From assembly GCA_016710525.1 (NCBI GenBank), contig JADJVQ010000043.1:1-64000 (forward strand): a stretch of DNA of 64,000 bases, in the 5' to 3' direction. Positions within the stretch are counted from its first letter, which is position 1, and each line of letters opens with the position of its first letter. The DNA comes from Burkholderiaceae bacterium (lineage in GTDB: Bacteria > Pseudomonadota > Gammaproteobacteria > Burkholderiales > Burkholderiaceae_E). Shown here piece after piece: positions 16,786 through 25,967 of this stretch. Position numbers and translations under genes: made by a program. Below the pieces are notes generated by a model, which did not search any database, was not told the origin of the DNA, and was given only the letters and a program-made list of their open reading frames with translations.

Positions 16786-17979
16786 TCAGCCCTGCGCCAG
16801 GCTCATCACCGCACGCCGCATCGCGCCGGTGCCGGCCGCGACGCCCAGCGTCAGCAGCGCGGCTTCGACCCCGCCGATCGCGCCCAGGATCATCGCCGGA
16901 TTGCAGTCGCCCAGGTGCCCGATCCGGAATGCGCGCCCGGCCAGCGGACCCAGGCCGCCGGCGATGGCGACCTGGAACCGGTCGCGAGCCACCGCCCGCA
17001 GCGCCTCGACGTCGATTCCCGGGCCGACCGTGACCGTGGTGACCGAATGCGAGCGGCTGGCGGGATCCTGCACGAAGAAGTCGAGCGCACCGCCCTCGCG
17101 CCAGCCGTCGACCGCGCCGTGCACCGCCCGCGCCAGCTGGCTGTGACGCTGCCAGACGGCGGGCAGCCCTTCGGCGAAGAGCAGGCTCAGGGCAGCCTGC
17201 AGGCCGAACAGCAGATTCTGCGGGGGCGTGCCGCAGAACTTTCGATACGACAGGTCGCTCTTGCGGCGCACCCAGTCCCAGTAGAAACGCGGCGCGGGAT
17301 TGCGCTTTGCCACCTCGAAGGCGGCCGAGTTGACCGCGACGAAGCCGACCCCGGGCGGGCACATCAGGCCCTTTTGCGACGCGCCCACCGCGACGTCCAC
17401 GCCCAGCGCGTCCATCGCGAACGGCACTGCGCCGAGCGAGGCCACCACATCGACCACCAGCAGGGCCGGATGCGCGGCCGCATCGAGCGCGCGGCGCAGT
17501 TCGGCAATCTCGCTGGTCGCACTGCTGGCGGTGTCGGTGTGGACGGCAAACACGGCCTTGATGGCATGCCCGCGGTCGTCGCGCAGCGCCTGCTCGAGCG
17601 CCGCCACATCGATCGGCCAGCCTTCGCGCCACGGCGTGCGCACGACCCGGCGACCCAGCGCCTCGGTCTGCTCGGCCCAGGATTCGCTGAAATGACCGGT
17701 GCCCGGCACGAGCACCGCCTCACCTGGCGCGGCCAGGTTGACGATGACCGCCTCCCAGACGCCATGGCCATTGGACGCGTACAGAAAGACATCGGCGTCA
17801 CGGGTCTGCAGCAGCTGCCGCAGGCCTTCCTCGCAGGCGGCGATGTTGGCATCGACCCGCGGATCGCCCAGATCCATAGGCTGCACGCTCATGGCATGCA
17901 CCACGGCGTCCGGCAAGGGGGTGGGACCCGGCGAGTGCAGGAAACGGCGGCCGGGAAGTCGGGTGATCGGGTCGTTCAT
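16786..17979 (-). CDS. Class V aminotransferase (alanine/serine--glyoxylate type)
   Basis: A 397-residue PLP enzyme: substrate-loop start HSPGPTPLPDAV, the ASNGHGVWEAVIVN helix, the aspartate-bearing LLVVDVVASLGAV strand and the Schiff-base lysine in VGASQKGLM. Class V enzymes of this type transfer amino groups from serine or alanine to glyoxylate or pyruvate. It stands alone, divergent from the thioesterase gene. No strong ribosome site precedes the ATG at 17979, and the true specificity cannot be read from sequence. Confidence 0.87.
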   Translation of the reverse strand: MNDPITRLPGRRFLHSPGPTPLPDAVVHAMSVQPMDLGDPRVDANIAACEEGLRQLLQTRDADVFLYASNGHGVWEAVIVNLAAPGEAVLVPGTGHFSESWAEQTEALGRRVVRTPWREGWPIDVAALEQALRDDRGHAIKAVFAVHTDTASSATSEIAELRRALDAAAHPALLVVDVVASLGAVPFAMDALGVDVAVGASQKGLMCPPGVGFVAVNSAAFEVAKRNPAPRFYWDWVRRKSDLSYRKFCGTPPQNLLFGLQAALSLLFAEGLPAVWQRHSQLARAVHGAVDGWREGGALDFFVQDPASRSHSVTTVTVGPGIDVEALRAVARDRFQVAIAGGLGPLAGRAFRIGHLGDCNPAMILGAIGGVEAALLTLGVAAGTGAMRRAVMSLAQG

Positions 17980-18101
17980 GAGGGTGACTGCCAGACGGCC
18001 GAGGTCGGCCGGAGCGGTAGTGGATCACCATCCGCCGCGGGCGGCAAGTCGGCGATCAGCCGCCTGTGGGACACTGCGGCACCGATCCGTCGGATACCGA
18101 C

Positions 18102-18536
18102 ATGACCCACAGTGATCTGCAATCGCGCCTCCAGGCGATCCTGGATGTGCCCCTGAATCGTCATCTGGGCCTGGTCTTCGAAGAGGCGACCGAGACCGCC
18201 GGCGGCGCCGTGGCGCACGCCCGCTTCGATGTGCAGGCGCACCACCTCGCGTTCGGCGGCCTGCACGGCGGCGTGCTGTATGCGCTGATGGACGCGGTCA
18301 GCATGCTGGCCCTGCTGCCCACGCTGGCGCCGGCGCAGCATGCGGTCACGCACGATCTGCATGCCTCGATGATGCGCACGGTCGCGCCGGGCGCATGCTG
18401 CCGGCTGTCGGCCCAGGTGCTCAGGCAGGGCCGCACGCTGGCGTTCATCGAAGCGACGGCACGGGTCGAAGGCGCGCTGGTGGCCTCGGCACGGGTCACG
18501 AAGTCGATCACCGTCCGAACACCGCCCCCCGCTTGA
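18102..18536 (+). CDS. PaaI/YdiI-type hotdog thioesterase
   Basis: A 144-residue single hotdog-fold domain. The catalytic region HLAFGGLHGGVLYALMDAVS matches acyl-CoA thioesterases that hydrolyse aryl- or acyl-CoA in the cytosol. The ATG at 18102 gives the family's usual N-terminus, so the upstream in-frame ATG at 18066 was rejected. It is followed 15 bases later by the CDF transporter gene and is probably co-transcribed with it. Confidence 0.85.
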   Translation: MTHSDLQSRLQAILDVPLNRHLGLVFEEATETAGGAVAHARFDVQAHHLAFGGLHGGVLYALMDAVSMLALLPTLAPAQHAVTHDLHASMMRTVAPGACCRLSAQVLRQGRTLAFIEATARVEGALVASARVTKSITVRTPPPA

Positions 18537-18551
18537 CCAGGCCCCTGCCCA

Positions 18552-19526
18552 ATGAAATTCAGCGACTTCGAGGACGAATCCGAAGACACCGAACACAGCG
18601 CGCAGGAGCGCGCGGACGCCGCTTCGCGCAGCACCTGGGTCAGCGTCGTCGTCAACCTGGTTCTGACGGCGGCGCAGATCAGCGTCGGCATCCTGGCCAA
18701 GTCGCAGGGACTGGTGGCCGACGGACTTCATTCGCTGTCCGACCTGGTCGCCGATTTCATCGTGCTGCTGGCCAGCCACCAGAGCCGCAAGGACGCCGAC
18801 GAGGACCATCCGTACGGTCACCAGCGCTTCGAGACCGCCGCCTCCCTCGCGCTGGGCGGGCTGCTGCTGGCGGTCGGGGTGGGCATGCTGTGGAGCGCGG
18901 CGCGCAAGCTCGAGTCGCCCGAGACCGTGCAGGCGGTGCACGTCGTGGCGCTGTATGTCGCGCTGGCCTCGCTGCTGGCCAAGGAGCTGCTGTTTCGGTA
19001 CATGCTGTCGGTGGCCAAGCGGGTGAAATCGAGCATGCTGGTGGCCAACGCCTGGCACGCGCGCTCCGACGCGGCCTCATCGCTGGTGGTGAGCGTGGGC
19101 ATCGTCGGCAACCTGGCCGGCTACCCGATCCTGGACCCCATCGCCGCCCTGATCGTCAGCTTCATGGTGATCCGGATGGGCTGGTCGTTCGGCTGGGACG
19201 CGCTGCACGACCTGATGGACCGCGCGGTCGATGACGAAGAAGTCCAGGCGATCCGGCGCACGCTGGTCGAGACACCGGGGGTGCACAGCGTGCACGACGT
19301 GCGGACCCGCAAGATGGGCGACATGATCCTGGTCGACGCCCATCTCGAGGTCGACGCCGCGATCAGCGTCGAGGCGGGCCACGACATTGCGGTCCAGGCG
19401 CGCCAGCGCGTGCTGCAGCGTCATCGGGTGCTCAACCTGATGACCCACATCGACCCCTGGCGCCGCCCCGATCTCGATCACGCGGGCGGACCGCAGCCGG
19501 CCCCCCGCCAGACCGGATTCAGTTGA
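18552..19526 (+). CDS. Cation diffusion facilitator (CDF) family metal exporter
   Basis: A 324-residue inner-membrane protein with about six helices. Metal-site motifs are GLVADGLHSLSD in helix 2 and HARSDAASS in helix 5, with a histidine-bearing cytosolic loop DEDHPYGHQRFE. A cytosolic ferredoxin-like C-terminal domain starts near residue 220. CDF proteins export Zn2+, Fe2+, Co2+ or Mn2+ in exchange for protons; specificity is not determined here. Its 3' end overlaps the converging Bug gene by eight bases. Confidence 0.9.
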   Translation: MKFSDFEDESEDTEHSAQERADAASRSTWVSVVVNLVLTAAQISVGILAKSQGLVADGLHSLSDLVADFIVLLASHQSRKDADEDHPYGHQRFETAASLALGGLLLAVGVGMLWSAARKLESPETVQAVHVVALYVALASLLAKELLFRYMLSVAKRVKSSMLVANAWHARSDAASSLVVSVGIVGNLAGYPILDPIAALIVSFMVIRMGWSFGWDALHDLMDRAVDDEEVQAIRRTLVETPGVHSVHDVRTRKMGDMILVDAHLEVDAAISVEAGHDIAVQARQRVLQRHRVLNLMTHIDPWRRPDLDHAGGPQPAPRQTGFS

Positions 19527-20496
19527 TCGTCGCGCCGGAGTCCTTGACCACCTTGGCCCAGCGCACGATCTCGGCCTTGATGAACGCGTCGAGCTGTTCG
19601 GGAGTCGAGCCGACGATGTCGTAGCCGGCGGCCTCGATCTTCTCTCTGGCGTCGGGGGCGCGCATCGCCTTGTTGAACTCGGCATTGAGCCGCTGCACGA
19701 TCGGCGCCGGGGTGCCCGCCGCGGCCAGGATCGCATACCAGACCGACACATCGAATCCGCGCACGCCGGACTCGTGGATGGTCGGGACATCGGGCAGGAT
19801 GCGCGAGCGCTTCAGCGTGGACATGGCGATCGCGCGGAACTTGCCGGCCTGGATCTGCGGCAGCGAAGACGACAGCGAGTCGAACATGAAATCGACCTCG
19901 CGCCCCAGCAGCCCGATGATCGCCGGGCCGCTGCCCTTGTAGGGCACATGGGTCATGTCCAGGCCGACCACCGACTTGAAGTACTCGACCGACAGATGGC
20001 TGGTGTTGCCCGGTCCGGCCGAGGCGAAGTTGAGCTTGCCGGGGTTGGCCTTGGCGAACGCGATCAGATCGCCGATCGTGCGAAACGGCGACTGCGCCGG
20101 CACGACCACCACCAGCGGCAGCGTGGCGGCCAGCGTGACCGAGGCGAAGTCCTTGACGGTGTCGTACGGCAGCTTGGGCATCAGCGACGCATTGATCGCA
20201 TGGGCGGTCAGCATCATCACGACCGTGTGGCCGTCGGGCGGCGACTTGGCCACGGTGTCGGCGCCGATGGTCGAGCCGCCGCCGGGCTTGAAGTCGACGA
20301 ACACCGACTGCCCGAGGCTCTTGGTCAGCTCGTGGGCAATCGGGCGGGCCAGGATCTCGGAGCTGCCCCCGGGCGGGTACGGCATGATGAAACGGATGGG
20401 TTTGGACGGGTAGGCCTGCGCGACCGCCCGGCCCGGCATCTGGCCGACGAGGGCGCCGGCGCCGGCGGCGATGACCAGTTTGCGTCGAGTGTTCAA
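19519..20496 (-). CDS. Bug-family (TctC) periplasmic substrate-binding protein
   Basis: A 325-residue exported binding protein. The signal peptide ends near AVAQAYPSK. The conserved YPSKPIRFIMPYPPGGSS loop, PGGGSTIGADTVAK and THVPYKGSGPAI segments line the ligand cleft in this family. Bug proteins capture carboxylates for tripartite TctAB transporters, but no membrane subunits are encoded nearby, as is common for this expanded family. It lies 40 bases from a second, diverged Bug gene on the same strand, so they are tandem paralogues. Confidence 0.92.
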   Translation of the reverse strand: MNTRRKLVIAAGAGALVGQMPGRAVAQAYPSKPIRFIMPYPPGGSSEILARPIAHELTKSLGQSVFVDFKPGGGSTIGADTVAKSPPDGHTVVMMLTAHAINASLMPKLPYDTVKDFASVTLAATLPLVVVVPAQSPFRTIGDLIAFAKANPGKLNFASAGPGNTSHLSVEYFKSVVGLDMTHVPYKGSGPAIIGLLGREVDFMFDSLSSSLPQIQAGKFRAIAMSTLKRSRILPDVPTIHESGVRGFDVSVWYAILAAAGTPAPIVQRLNAEFNKAMRAPDAREKIEAAGYDIVGSTPEQLDAFIKAEIVRWAKVVKDSGATIN

Positions 20497-20536
20497 GCGG
20501 ATCTCCTGCGGTTTGCGAACGGTGCGGTCACAGCCG

Positions 20537-21574
20537 CTATTCCTTTTCGATGCCGGCGGCGCGCATCGTGCGCGACCAGGCGGCCAGCTGGTCCTTGACC
20601 AGATCGGCCATCACCTGCGGCGACGAAGGCGTCGGGAACAGGCCAAGCTTTTCGTACTGCTCGCCGACGTCGGCCCGGCGCATCACGGTGCCGAAGTCGC
20701 GCGACACCCGGTCGACCAGCTCGCGCGGCATCTTCGCCGGGCCGAACAATCCGCCCCAGGGCATGATGTTGACCAGCGGCTGGCCGGCTTCGGCCATCGT
20801 CGGAACATCGGGCATGGTGCTGGTGCGCTTGGGCAGCAGCACCGCCACCGGCGTGAATTTTTCCTTGAGCAGCTGCGGCAGGATGGCCGGCGTGGCGAAC
20901 ATGATCGGAATGCGTCCGCCGATCAGGTCGAGCGCGGCCTGGGCCTCGCCCTTGTAGGGCACGTGGGTCATCTCCAGCTTGTTGTTCTGGGTCAGCTGCG
21001 CCATGGCCAGGATGCTGGTGCTGTTGCCGGTGGCATAGGTCAGCTTGCCCGGGTTGGCCCGCACGTACGAGACGAGTTCGGCCAGGGTGCGCGCAGGCAC
21101 GCTCGGCGCCACCATCAGGTAGAAGGTGAAGATGCAGAAGGTCGAGATCGGCGTGAAATCGGTGACCGGGTCGTAGGGCGGATTCTTCTTCAGCGAAGGC
21201 GTGTACGACATCGAGGTGGCAGTGCCGAAGTACAGCGTGTGGCCGTCGGGCGCCGATTTGATCACCTCCAGTGCCGCGACCGCGCCATCGGCCCCGGCCC
21301 GATTCTCGACCACGACCGGCTTGCCGAAGGCGGACGCCAGGTGAACCGAGACCACGCGCGCCCCGAGGTCGGCGCCGCCGCCCGCCGGGAATGGCACCAC
21401 CAGCCGCACCGGCTTGGTCGGCCAGTCGGACTGCGCCCGGGCGATCGAGGGCAGCGCGCTGCCCAGGACCAGCGAGCCGGCAGCGGCAAGCGCCTGGCGG
21501 CGTCCAACCGGAACATCCGCCGTCGCGGCCGCGGTTGGCGTGTCGGGAACCTGCCCCTCAGTCGGTCTTTTCAT
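20537..21574 (-). CDS. Bug-family (TctC) periplasmic substrate-binding protein
   Basis: A 345-residue binding protein. The ATG at 21574 follows AAGGAG seven bases upstream; the longer frame back to 21748 reads into the next gene and was rejected. The twin-arginine-like GRRQALAAAGSLVLGSALPS leader suggests export. The binding-cleft signatures are RLVVPFPAGGGADLGARV, ENRAGADGAVAALEVIK and MTHVPYKGEAQAAL. It starts 20 bases after the persulfide dioxygenase-rhodanese gene, so the ligand may be a sulfur-containing or organosulfonate compound; that is speculation. Confidence 0.91.
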   Translation of the reverse strand: MKRPTEGQVPDTPTAAATADVPVGRRQALAAAGSLVLGSALPSIARAQSDWPTKPVRLVVPFPAGGGADLGARVVSVHLASAFGKPVVVENRAGADGAVAALEVIKSAPDGHTLYFGTATSMSYTPSLKKNPPYDPVTDFTPISTFCIFTFYLMVAPSVPARTLAELVSYVRANPGKLTYATGNSTSILAMAQLTQNNKLEMTHVPYKGEAQAALDLIGGRIPIMFATPAILPQLLKEKFTPVAVLLPKRTSTMPDVPTMAEAGQPLVNIMPWGGLFGPAKMPRELVDRVSRDFGTVMRRADVGEQYEKLGLFPTPSSPQVMADLVKDQLAAWSRTMRAAGIEKE

Positions 21575-21594
21575 GGTGTTGCTCCTTGCGTGTG

Positions 21595-22698
21595 TCAGCC
21601 ATTCGGCTTGTTGGAATGATCGTCGCGCAGCGTCGGCAATCCGAGCTGCGTCCACAGCAGCATGCCCCCGCGCAGATTGGCCACGCGTTCGAAGCCGGCC
21701 GCGCGCAGGATGACCGTGGCCTGTCCCGAGCGCATGCCGGCATGGCACACCGCCACGACCGGCTTGTCGCGCGGGATCTCGGCCTGGCGCGCCGCGAGTT
21801 CATTGAGCGGGATGAGCTGGGCGGACGCGATCCGGCCGAGCGACTCGTGCATCTCTTCGGGCTGGCGGACATCGAGCAGGCGCACCTCGTCGAGGTGTTC
21901 GGTCACCCAGTCCGGCTCGATCTCGAGCAGGCCGGCATAGGTCTGGCGTACCGGGCCCCAGTCGGCCGGCGGCGCCAGCTGACCATCGGCCGGCTTGCCG
22001 CTGCGCAGGTTGGCGGGCAACGCGATGTCGATCTGCTTGGGATGCGGCAGGTTCAGGTTTTCCATGAAGCCGACGAAGTCGCGCTCGTCGGCCCCGGCGC
22101 CGATGCGCGGGTTGTGCGCCTTTTCTTCACCCACCGACGACATCGTGCGCCCGCTGTAGTCATGGGCCGGAAACAGCAGGCAGGCATCGGGCAGCGAGAA
22201 GATCTGCTGCAGGATCGACCGGTACAGGGTGGCGGCGTTTCCGCTTTGAAAATCGCAGCGGCCAGCGCCGCGGATCAGCAGCGCATCGCCCGTGAAGACC
22301 ATGCTGTGGTCGTCGAGCACCAGGGTCAGGCATCCGTCGGTATGGCCGGGGGTGGCCCGGACCTCGAGGTGGCGGGCCCCGAACGAGATGCGATCGCCCT
22401 GGTCGAGCAGCCGGTCGGCACCTTCGATGGCCGGCTGGTAGCGCCGCGAAATGCCGATCGAGCAGCCGGTGGCCTGGCGCATCAGCCAGGCGCCGGTGAC
22501 ATGATCGGCATGGCAATGCGTGTCGATCGCCGCCACCAGGTTCAGGCCCAGTTCGGCCAGCAGCGCCCGATCGCGCAGGTGCCGCTCGAAGACCGTGTCG
22601 ATGATCACGGCCTGGCAGGAAGCCGGGTCGCCCAGCACGTAGGTGTAGGTCGACGAGGCCGCATCGAACAGCTGGCGAAAGACGAGCGAGTCGAACAT
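21595..22698 (-). CDS. ETHE1-like persulfide dioxygenase fused to rhodanese
   Basis: A 367-residue two-domain protein. The metallo-beta-lactamase domain (residues 1-240) has THCHADH (His61, His63, Asp65, His66), ATPGHTDGCLTLV and a late PAHDYSG, the mononuclear iron site of ETHE1 enzymes. The rhodanese domain (about 265-360) has the active loop CHAGMRS with Cys318. Such fusions oxidise glutathione persulfide to sulfite and exchange sulfane sulfur with thiosulfate, detoxifying sulfide in the cytosol. It shares an operon with a Bug gene downstream. Confidence 0.87.
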   Translation of the reverse strand: MFDSLVFRQLFDAASSTYTYVLGDPASCQAVIIDTVFERHLRDRALLAELGLNLVAAIDTHCHADHVTGAWLMRQATGCSIGISRRYQPAIEGADRLLDQGDRISFGARHLEVRATPGHTDGCLTLVLDDHSMVFTGDALLIRGAGRCDFQSGNAATLYRSILQQIFSLPDACLLFPAHDYSGRTMSSVGEEKAHNPRIGAGADERDFVGFMENLNLPHPKQIDIALPANLRSGKPADGQLAPPADWGPVRQTYAGLLEIEPDWVTEHLDEVRLLDVRQPEEMHESLGRIASAQLIPLNELAARQAEIPRDKPVVAVCHAGMRSGQATVILRAAGFERVANLRGGMLLWTQLGLPTLRDDHSNKPNG

Positions 22699-22782
22699 GG
22701 CGGTGAATGAAGTTCCGGTGGCGAAAGTGCTGCGGGCCGTGAACCGGCCACCATCGCCGGCGGCCGCGTTGCGGCGACTCTA

Positions 22783-24231
22783 TCAAATTGGCGTCGTGCG
22801 CCGTCTGAGGAGCAGCACGCCGCCCCCGCGCGGGCGCAGGGTGACGTTGAGCACCGGATCGGCCGGCGGCGCGCCGGCCGGCAATGCCCATTCGAAGCGC
22901 TGAAGCAGCAAAGCGGCGACCAGACTCATCTCGAGCAGCGCGAAATGCTGGCCCAGGCACACTCGGGGACCGGTGCCGAAGGGCAGCCACGCGCCGCGCA
23001 CCGGCTGCGGCGCATCAGGCAAAAATCGCGCCGGCTGGAACGCGTCCGGGTGATCGAACAGCCGCGGATCGCGCTGGATCACCCAGGGAGTGATCCGGAT
23101 CATCGATCCGCGGGGGACCAGATACTGGCCGACCGGCAGATCCTGGATCGCGCGCCGCGACATCAGCGCCGGCACCGGCGGATACAGCCGCATCGCCTCT
23201 TTCAGCGTGGCAGTGAGCCAGGGCAAGGCGGACAGGTCGGCCGCACCCGGCTGGCGGCCGGCCAGCGCGGCATCGACCTCGAGCCGGGCCCGGCGCGCCG
23301 CCTCGGGGTGCTCGGCCAGCAGGCGGACCCACCACAGCAGAGCGGTCGCCGTGGTCTCGTGGCCGGCCTGGAAACTGACCATGCACTGGTCGAAGACCTC
23401 GGCAGGCGACAGCGCGCTGCCCGTCTCCTCGTCCCGCAGACCGAGCAGCATGTCCAGCAGGTCTTCATGCGCCGAGGCTTGCGCGCCGTTTCGACGCGCT
23501 TCGATGTGCCGCCCGACCAGCTCGCGCAACCTGCGCAGGGCCCGCCGTTTGGCGGCCTTGCCGGGCAGGGGCAGCCAGTCGGGCAGCGTGACCGGCCAGA
23601 ACATTTCGCGCATGGCGGCCTGCGAGAGCACCTGGACCGCGGCGGCCGCGTCGCCCGCATCATGGGGCGCGGGACTGCTGAACAGGGTGCGCAGGATCAC
23701 GTCCATGGTGACGCGGGTGAACAGCGCGTCCATGTCGACCAGCGCCTCGCGCCGGCCGGGTGCGATCGCGTCATCCAGTCCCTCGGCGGCGGCGGCGCCC
23801 ATCAGCGCCGCGTAGCCCGCGACCCGGCGCGGCGTGAAGCCCGCCTGCAGCATCCGGCGCTGCCGCTTCCAGGTCTCGCCCTCGGTCACCAGCACACTCT
23901 GGCCGAACACCTGTTCGAACACCTCGATGCCGCGCTCCCAGCGGATGAGGCGATCGGCGTGATCGACCAGCACCGCGCGCACGAGCTCGGGCGCGAACAC
24001 ATCGTAGACACGTTCGCGGCCCAGCCGCATGAAGCTCAGTTCGCCGTGATCGCGCTGCAGCTGCGCCACGAACCCGAGGTAGTCGCGGCGCATCGCCCGC
24101 AGCAGCGGCAACCCCCACCAGGCCGACGGCGGCCCGGGGGGCAGCAGCGGCAAGCGCCCGCAGGCGGGCAGGCCGCGGGCATCGGCGGATGCGCCTGCGG
24201 GGCGAGCGGGCTGTGATTCGGCGTCTTTCAT
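22783..24231 (-). CDS. Cytochrome P450
   Basis: A 482-residue soluble P450. The I-helix oxygen motif is AGHETTA, the K-helix motif KEAMR (ExxR), and the heme loop FGTGPRVCLGQ places the axial cysteine at about 425. The PERF-like segment reads FQPARF. It lacks a membrane anchor. The start at 24231 gives the family N-terminus; the ORF continuing upstream to 24423 runs under the divergent Bug gene. No ferredoxin partner is adjacent, so the electron donor is encoded elsewhere. The substrate is unknown; the class resembles fatty-acid or terpenoid hydroxylases. Confidence 0.9.
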   Translation of the reverse strand: MKDAESQPARPAGASADARGLPACGRLPLLPPGPPSAWWGLPLLRAMRRDYLGFVAQLQRDHGELSFMRLGRERVYDVFAPELVRAVLVDHADRLIRWERGIEVFEQVFGQSVLVTEGETWKRQRRMLQAGFTPRRVAGYAALMGAAAAEGLDDAIAPGRREALVDMDALFTRVTMDVILRTLFSSPAPHDAGDAAAAVQVLSQAAMREMFWPVTLPDWLPLPGKAAKRRALRRLRELVGRHIEARRNGAQASAHEDLLDMLLGLRDEETGSALSPAEVFDQCMVSFQAGHETTATALLWWVRLLAEHPEAARRARLEVDAALAGRQPGAADLSALPWLTATLKEAMRLYPPVPALMSRRAIQDLPVGQYLVPRGSMIRITPWVIQRDPRLFDHPDAFQPARFLPDAPQPVRGAWLPFGTGPRVCLGQHFALLEMSLVAALLLQRFEWALPAGAPPADPVLNVTLRPRGGGVLLLRRRTTPI

Positions 24232-24385
24232 GATCCCCAATTGTGCGCTTCTCACAGCGGCCGATTTCGGGAAAAAACGGTTCGCACACCGGGGGCGACG
24301 GCCGTTCGCCGCTAACATACGGCGCATCACCCCAGAAAGCCCGCGCGCCTGTCGAGCGCCAACGGCGACCAACCGGAGACTTGCC

Positions 24386-25351
24386 ATGATGCGCCGCCTC
24401 ACCCTTCTGATTGCCGCCCTCACCCTGTCGGGCGCCGCGCTCGCGCAGCCGGCCTACCCGACCCGCACGCTGCGCGCCGTCATCCCGTGGCCACCGGGCC
24501 AGGCGACCGATCTGGTCGGACGGGTGATCGCGCAAAAGCTCACCGAGGTGCTCGGGCAGCCGACCGTGCCGGACAACCGCGCCGGGGCCGGCGGCATGAT
24601 CGGCACCGATTTCGTCGCCAAGGCGCCGGCCGACGGCTACACGCTGCTGGTCGCCTCGAGCGGTCCGGTCACCGTCAACCCGCTGCTGCAAAAGACCCCG
24701 TATGACGTCGATCGCGATTTCGTCCCGGTGGCGATGATCGGTCTTTCGCCCTATGTGCTGGTCACCGGCACGGCCTTCCCGGCCACCAATGCCCGCGACA
24801 TCGTCGCGCTGCTGAAGGCCAATCCCGGCAAGTACACATTCGCCTCCTCGGGCACCGGCGCCACGGCGCACCTGGTGGCCGAGTGGTTCAACATGCGTGC
24901 CGGGCTGAGCGCCACCCACGTGCCCTACAAGGGCAGCGCGGCCGCACTCACCGACGTGGCCGGCGGCCAGGTCGCCTACGCCACCGAAACGGTAGCCGCC
25001 ACCATGCCGCTGGTCCGCGCGGGCCGCCTGCGCGCCTACGGCATCACGCTGGGCAGGCCGAGCGCACTGGCGCCGGGCATCGAGCCGCTGGCCGATTCCC
25101 TCAACCTGCCCGGTTTCGACGTCGGCGCCTGGATCGGCATCATGGTCGCGGCCGGCACACCCAAACCGGTGATCGATCGCCTGTCCGCCGCAATGCACAC
25201 CATCATGCAATCGCCCGACGTGCGCGAGCGTCTCACCGGCGTGGGTCTCGAGCTGAACTACCTGGGCGCCGACGACTTCGCCAAGTACCTGAAGGAGCAG
25301 CAGGGCCGCTTCGCCGACATCATCAAGCGTGGTTCGATCAAGGTCGAATGA
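24386..25351 (+). CDS. Bug-family (TctC) periplasmic substrate-binding protein
   Basis: A 321-residue exported binding protein. The signal peptide is MMRRLTLLIAALTLSGAALA; the motifs RAVIPWPPGQATDLVGRV, AGAGGMIGTDFVAK and ATHVPYKGSAAAL follow. The ATG at 24386 is eight bases after GGAG. It is divergent from the P450 gene across 154 bases, so the two could be jointly regulated and act on the same compound. No TctA or TctB genes are nearby. Confidence 0.92.
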   Translation: MMRRLTLLIAALTLSGAALAQPAYPTRTLRAVIPWPPGQATDLVGRVIAQKLTEVLGQPTVPDNRAGAGGMIGTDFVAKAPADGYTLLVASSGPVTVNPLLQKTPYDVDRDFVPVAMIGLSPYVLVTGTAFPATNARDIVALLKANPGKYTFASSGTGATAHLVAEWFNMRAGLSATHVPYKGSAAALTDVAGGQVAYATETVAATMPLVRAGRLRAYGITLGRPSALAPGIEPLADSLNLPGFDVGAWIGIMVAAGTPKPVIDRLSAAMHTIMQSPDVRERLTGVGLELNYLGADDFAKYLKEQQGRFADIIKRGSIKVE

Positions 25352-25378
25352 GCGAGGCCGCCTGGCCTCGAATCGGCC

Positions 25379-25885
25379 TCAGGGCTTGTCCGAAAAGTTC
25401 ACCAGATGGCGGACCACCAGGCAGCCGGTGACGCCGATCGGCGCCAGGGTTGCATTCAGCGAAGGATTGTCAGGGTGCTCGTAGACCGGCAGGCCACCGA
25501 CATCGGAGAAGAACTTCCAGCCCTTGAGGATCGTCTCGCGCAAGGTCGGACAGGGCTTGGCGGGCAGCGAGAAAGCCTGGGTCATCGTGACGTCGCACTT
25601 GCCCAGCGCGTTCTTGACCGCGGTCACCGTCACCAGCATGTTGCCGTCGGAATAGGTCCTGACCAGCAGGGTGTTGAACATCCGGTCATCGGGTGCCTGG
25701 GTGTTCCAGGTGCCCAGATGCGCCCCATCGTCCTTGGCAACGTCCCGGACCACCCGGTCCATCTCGGCCGCGCAGGTCCTGAAGCCCTTCTCCATTCCTT
25801 GGCGGACCGCCGCCGACGTCTCCGCCTGCCCGGCGGCTAAGGGGTGCAGCAATGACAGGATCATTCCGAACGCGATACTTCTCAT
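25379..25885 (-). CDS. Exported hypothetical protein (168 aa)
   Basis: A small protein with a signal peptide (MRSIAFGMILSLLHPLAAGQ) and three cysteines in the mature part (FRTCAAEMD, ALGKCDVTM, AKPCPTLRE, plus a later VTGCLVVRH), consistent with disulfides in the periplasm. No domain is recognised. It converges with the Bug gene and is divergent from the monooxygenase-like gene at 25968. Confidence 0.72.
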   Translation of the reverse strand: MRSIAFGMILSLLHPLAAGQAETSAAVRQGMEKGFRTCAAEMDRVVRDVAKDDGAHLGTWNTQAPDDRMFNTLLVRTYSDGNMLVTVTAVKNALGKCDVTMTQAFSLPAKPCPTLRETILKGWKFFSDVGGLPVYEHPDNPSLNATLAPIGVTGCLVVRHLVNFSDKP

Positions 25886-25967
25886 CTCCGGGGGCTCCGA
25901 GGTCGCCGATACGGCCGATTATGATTTCGGCGCGCAGGGAACCCAAGCGGAATTCCGCGCACAGAGC

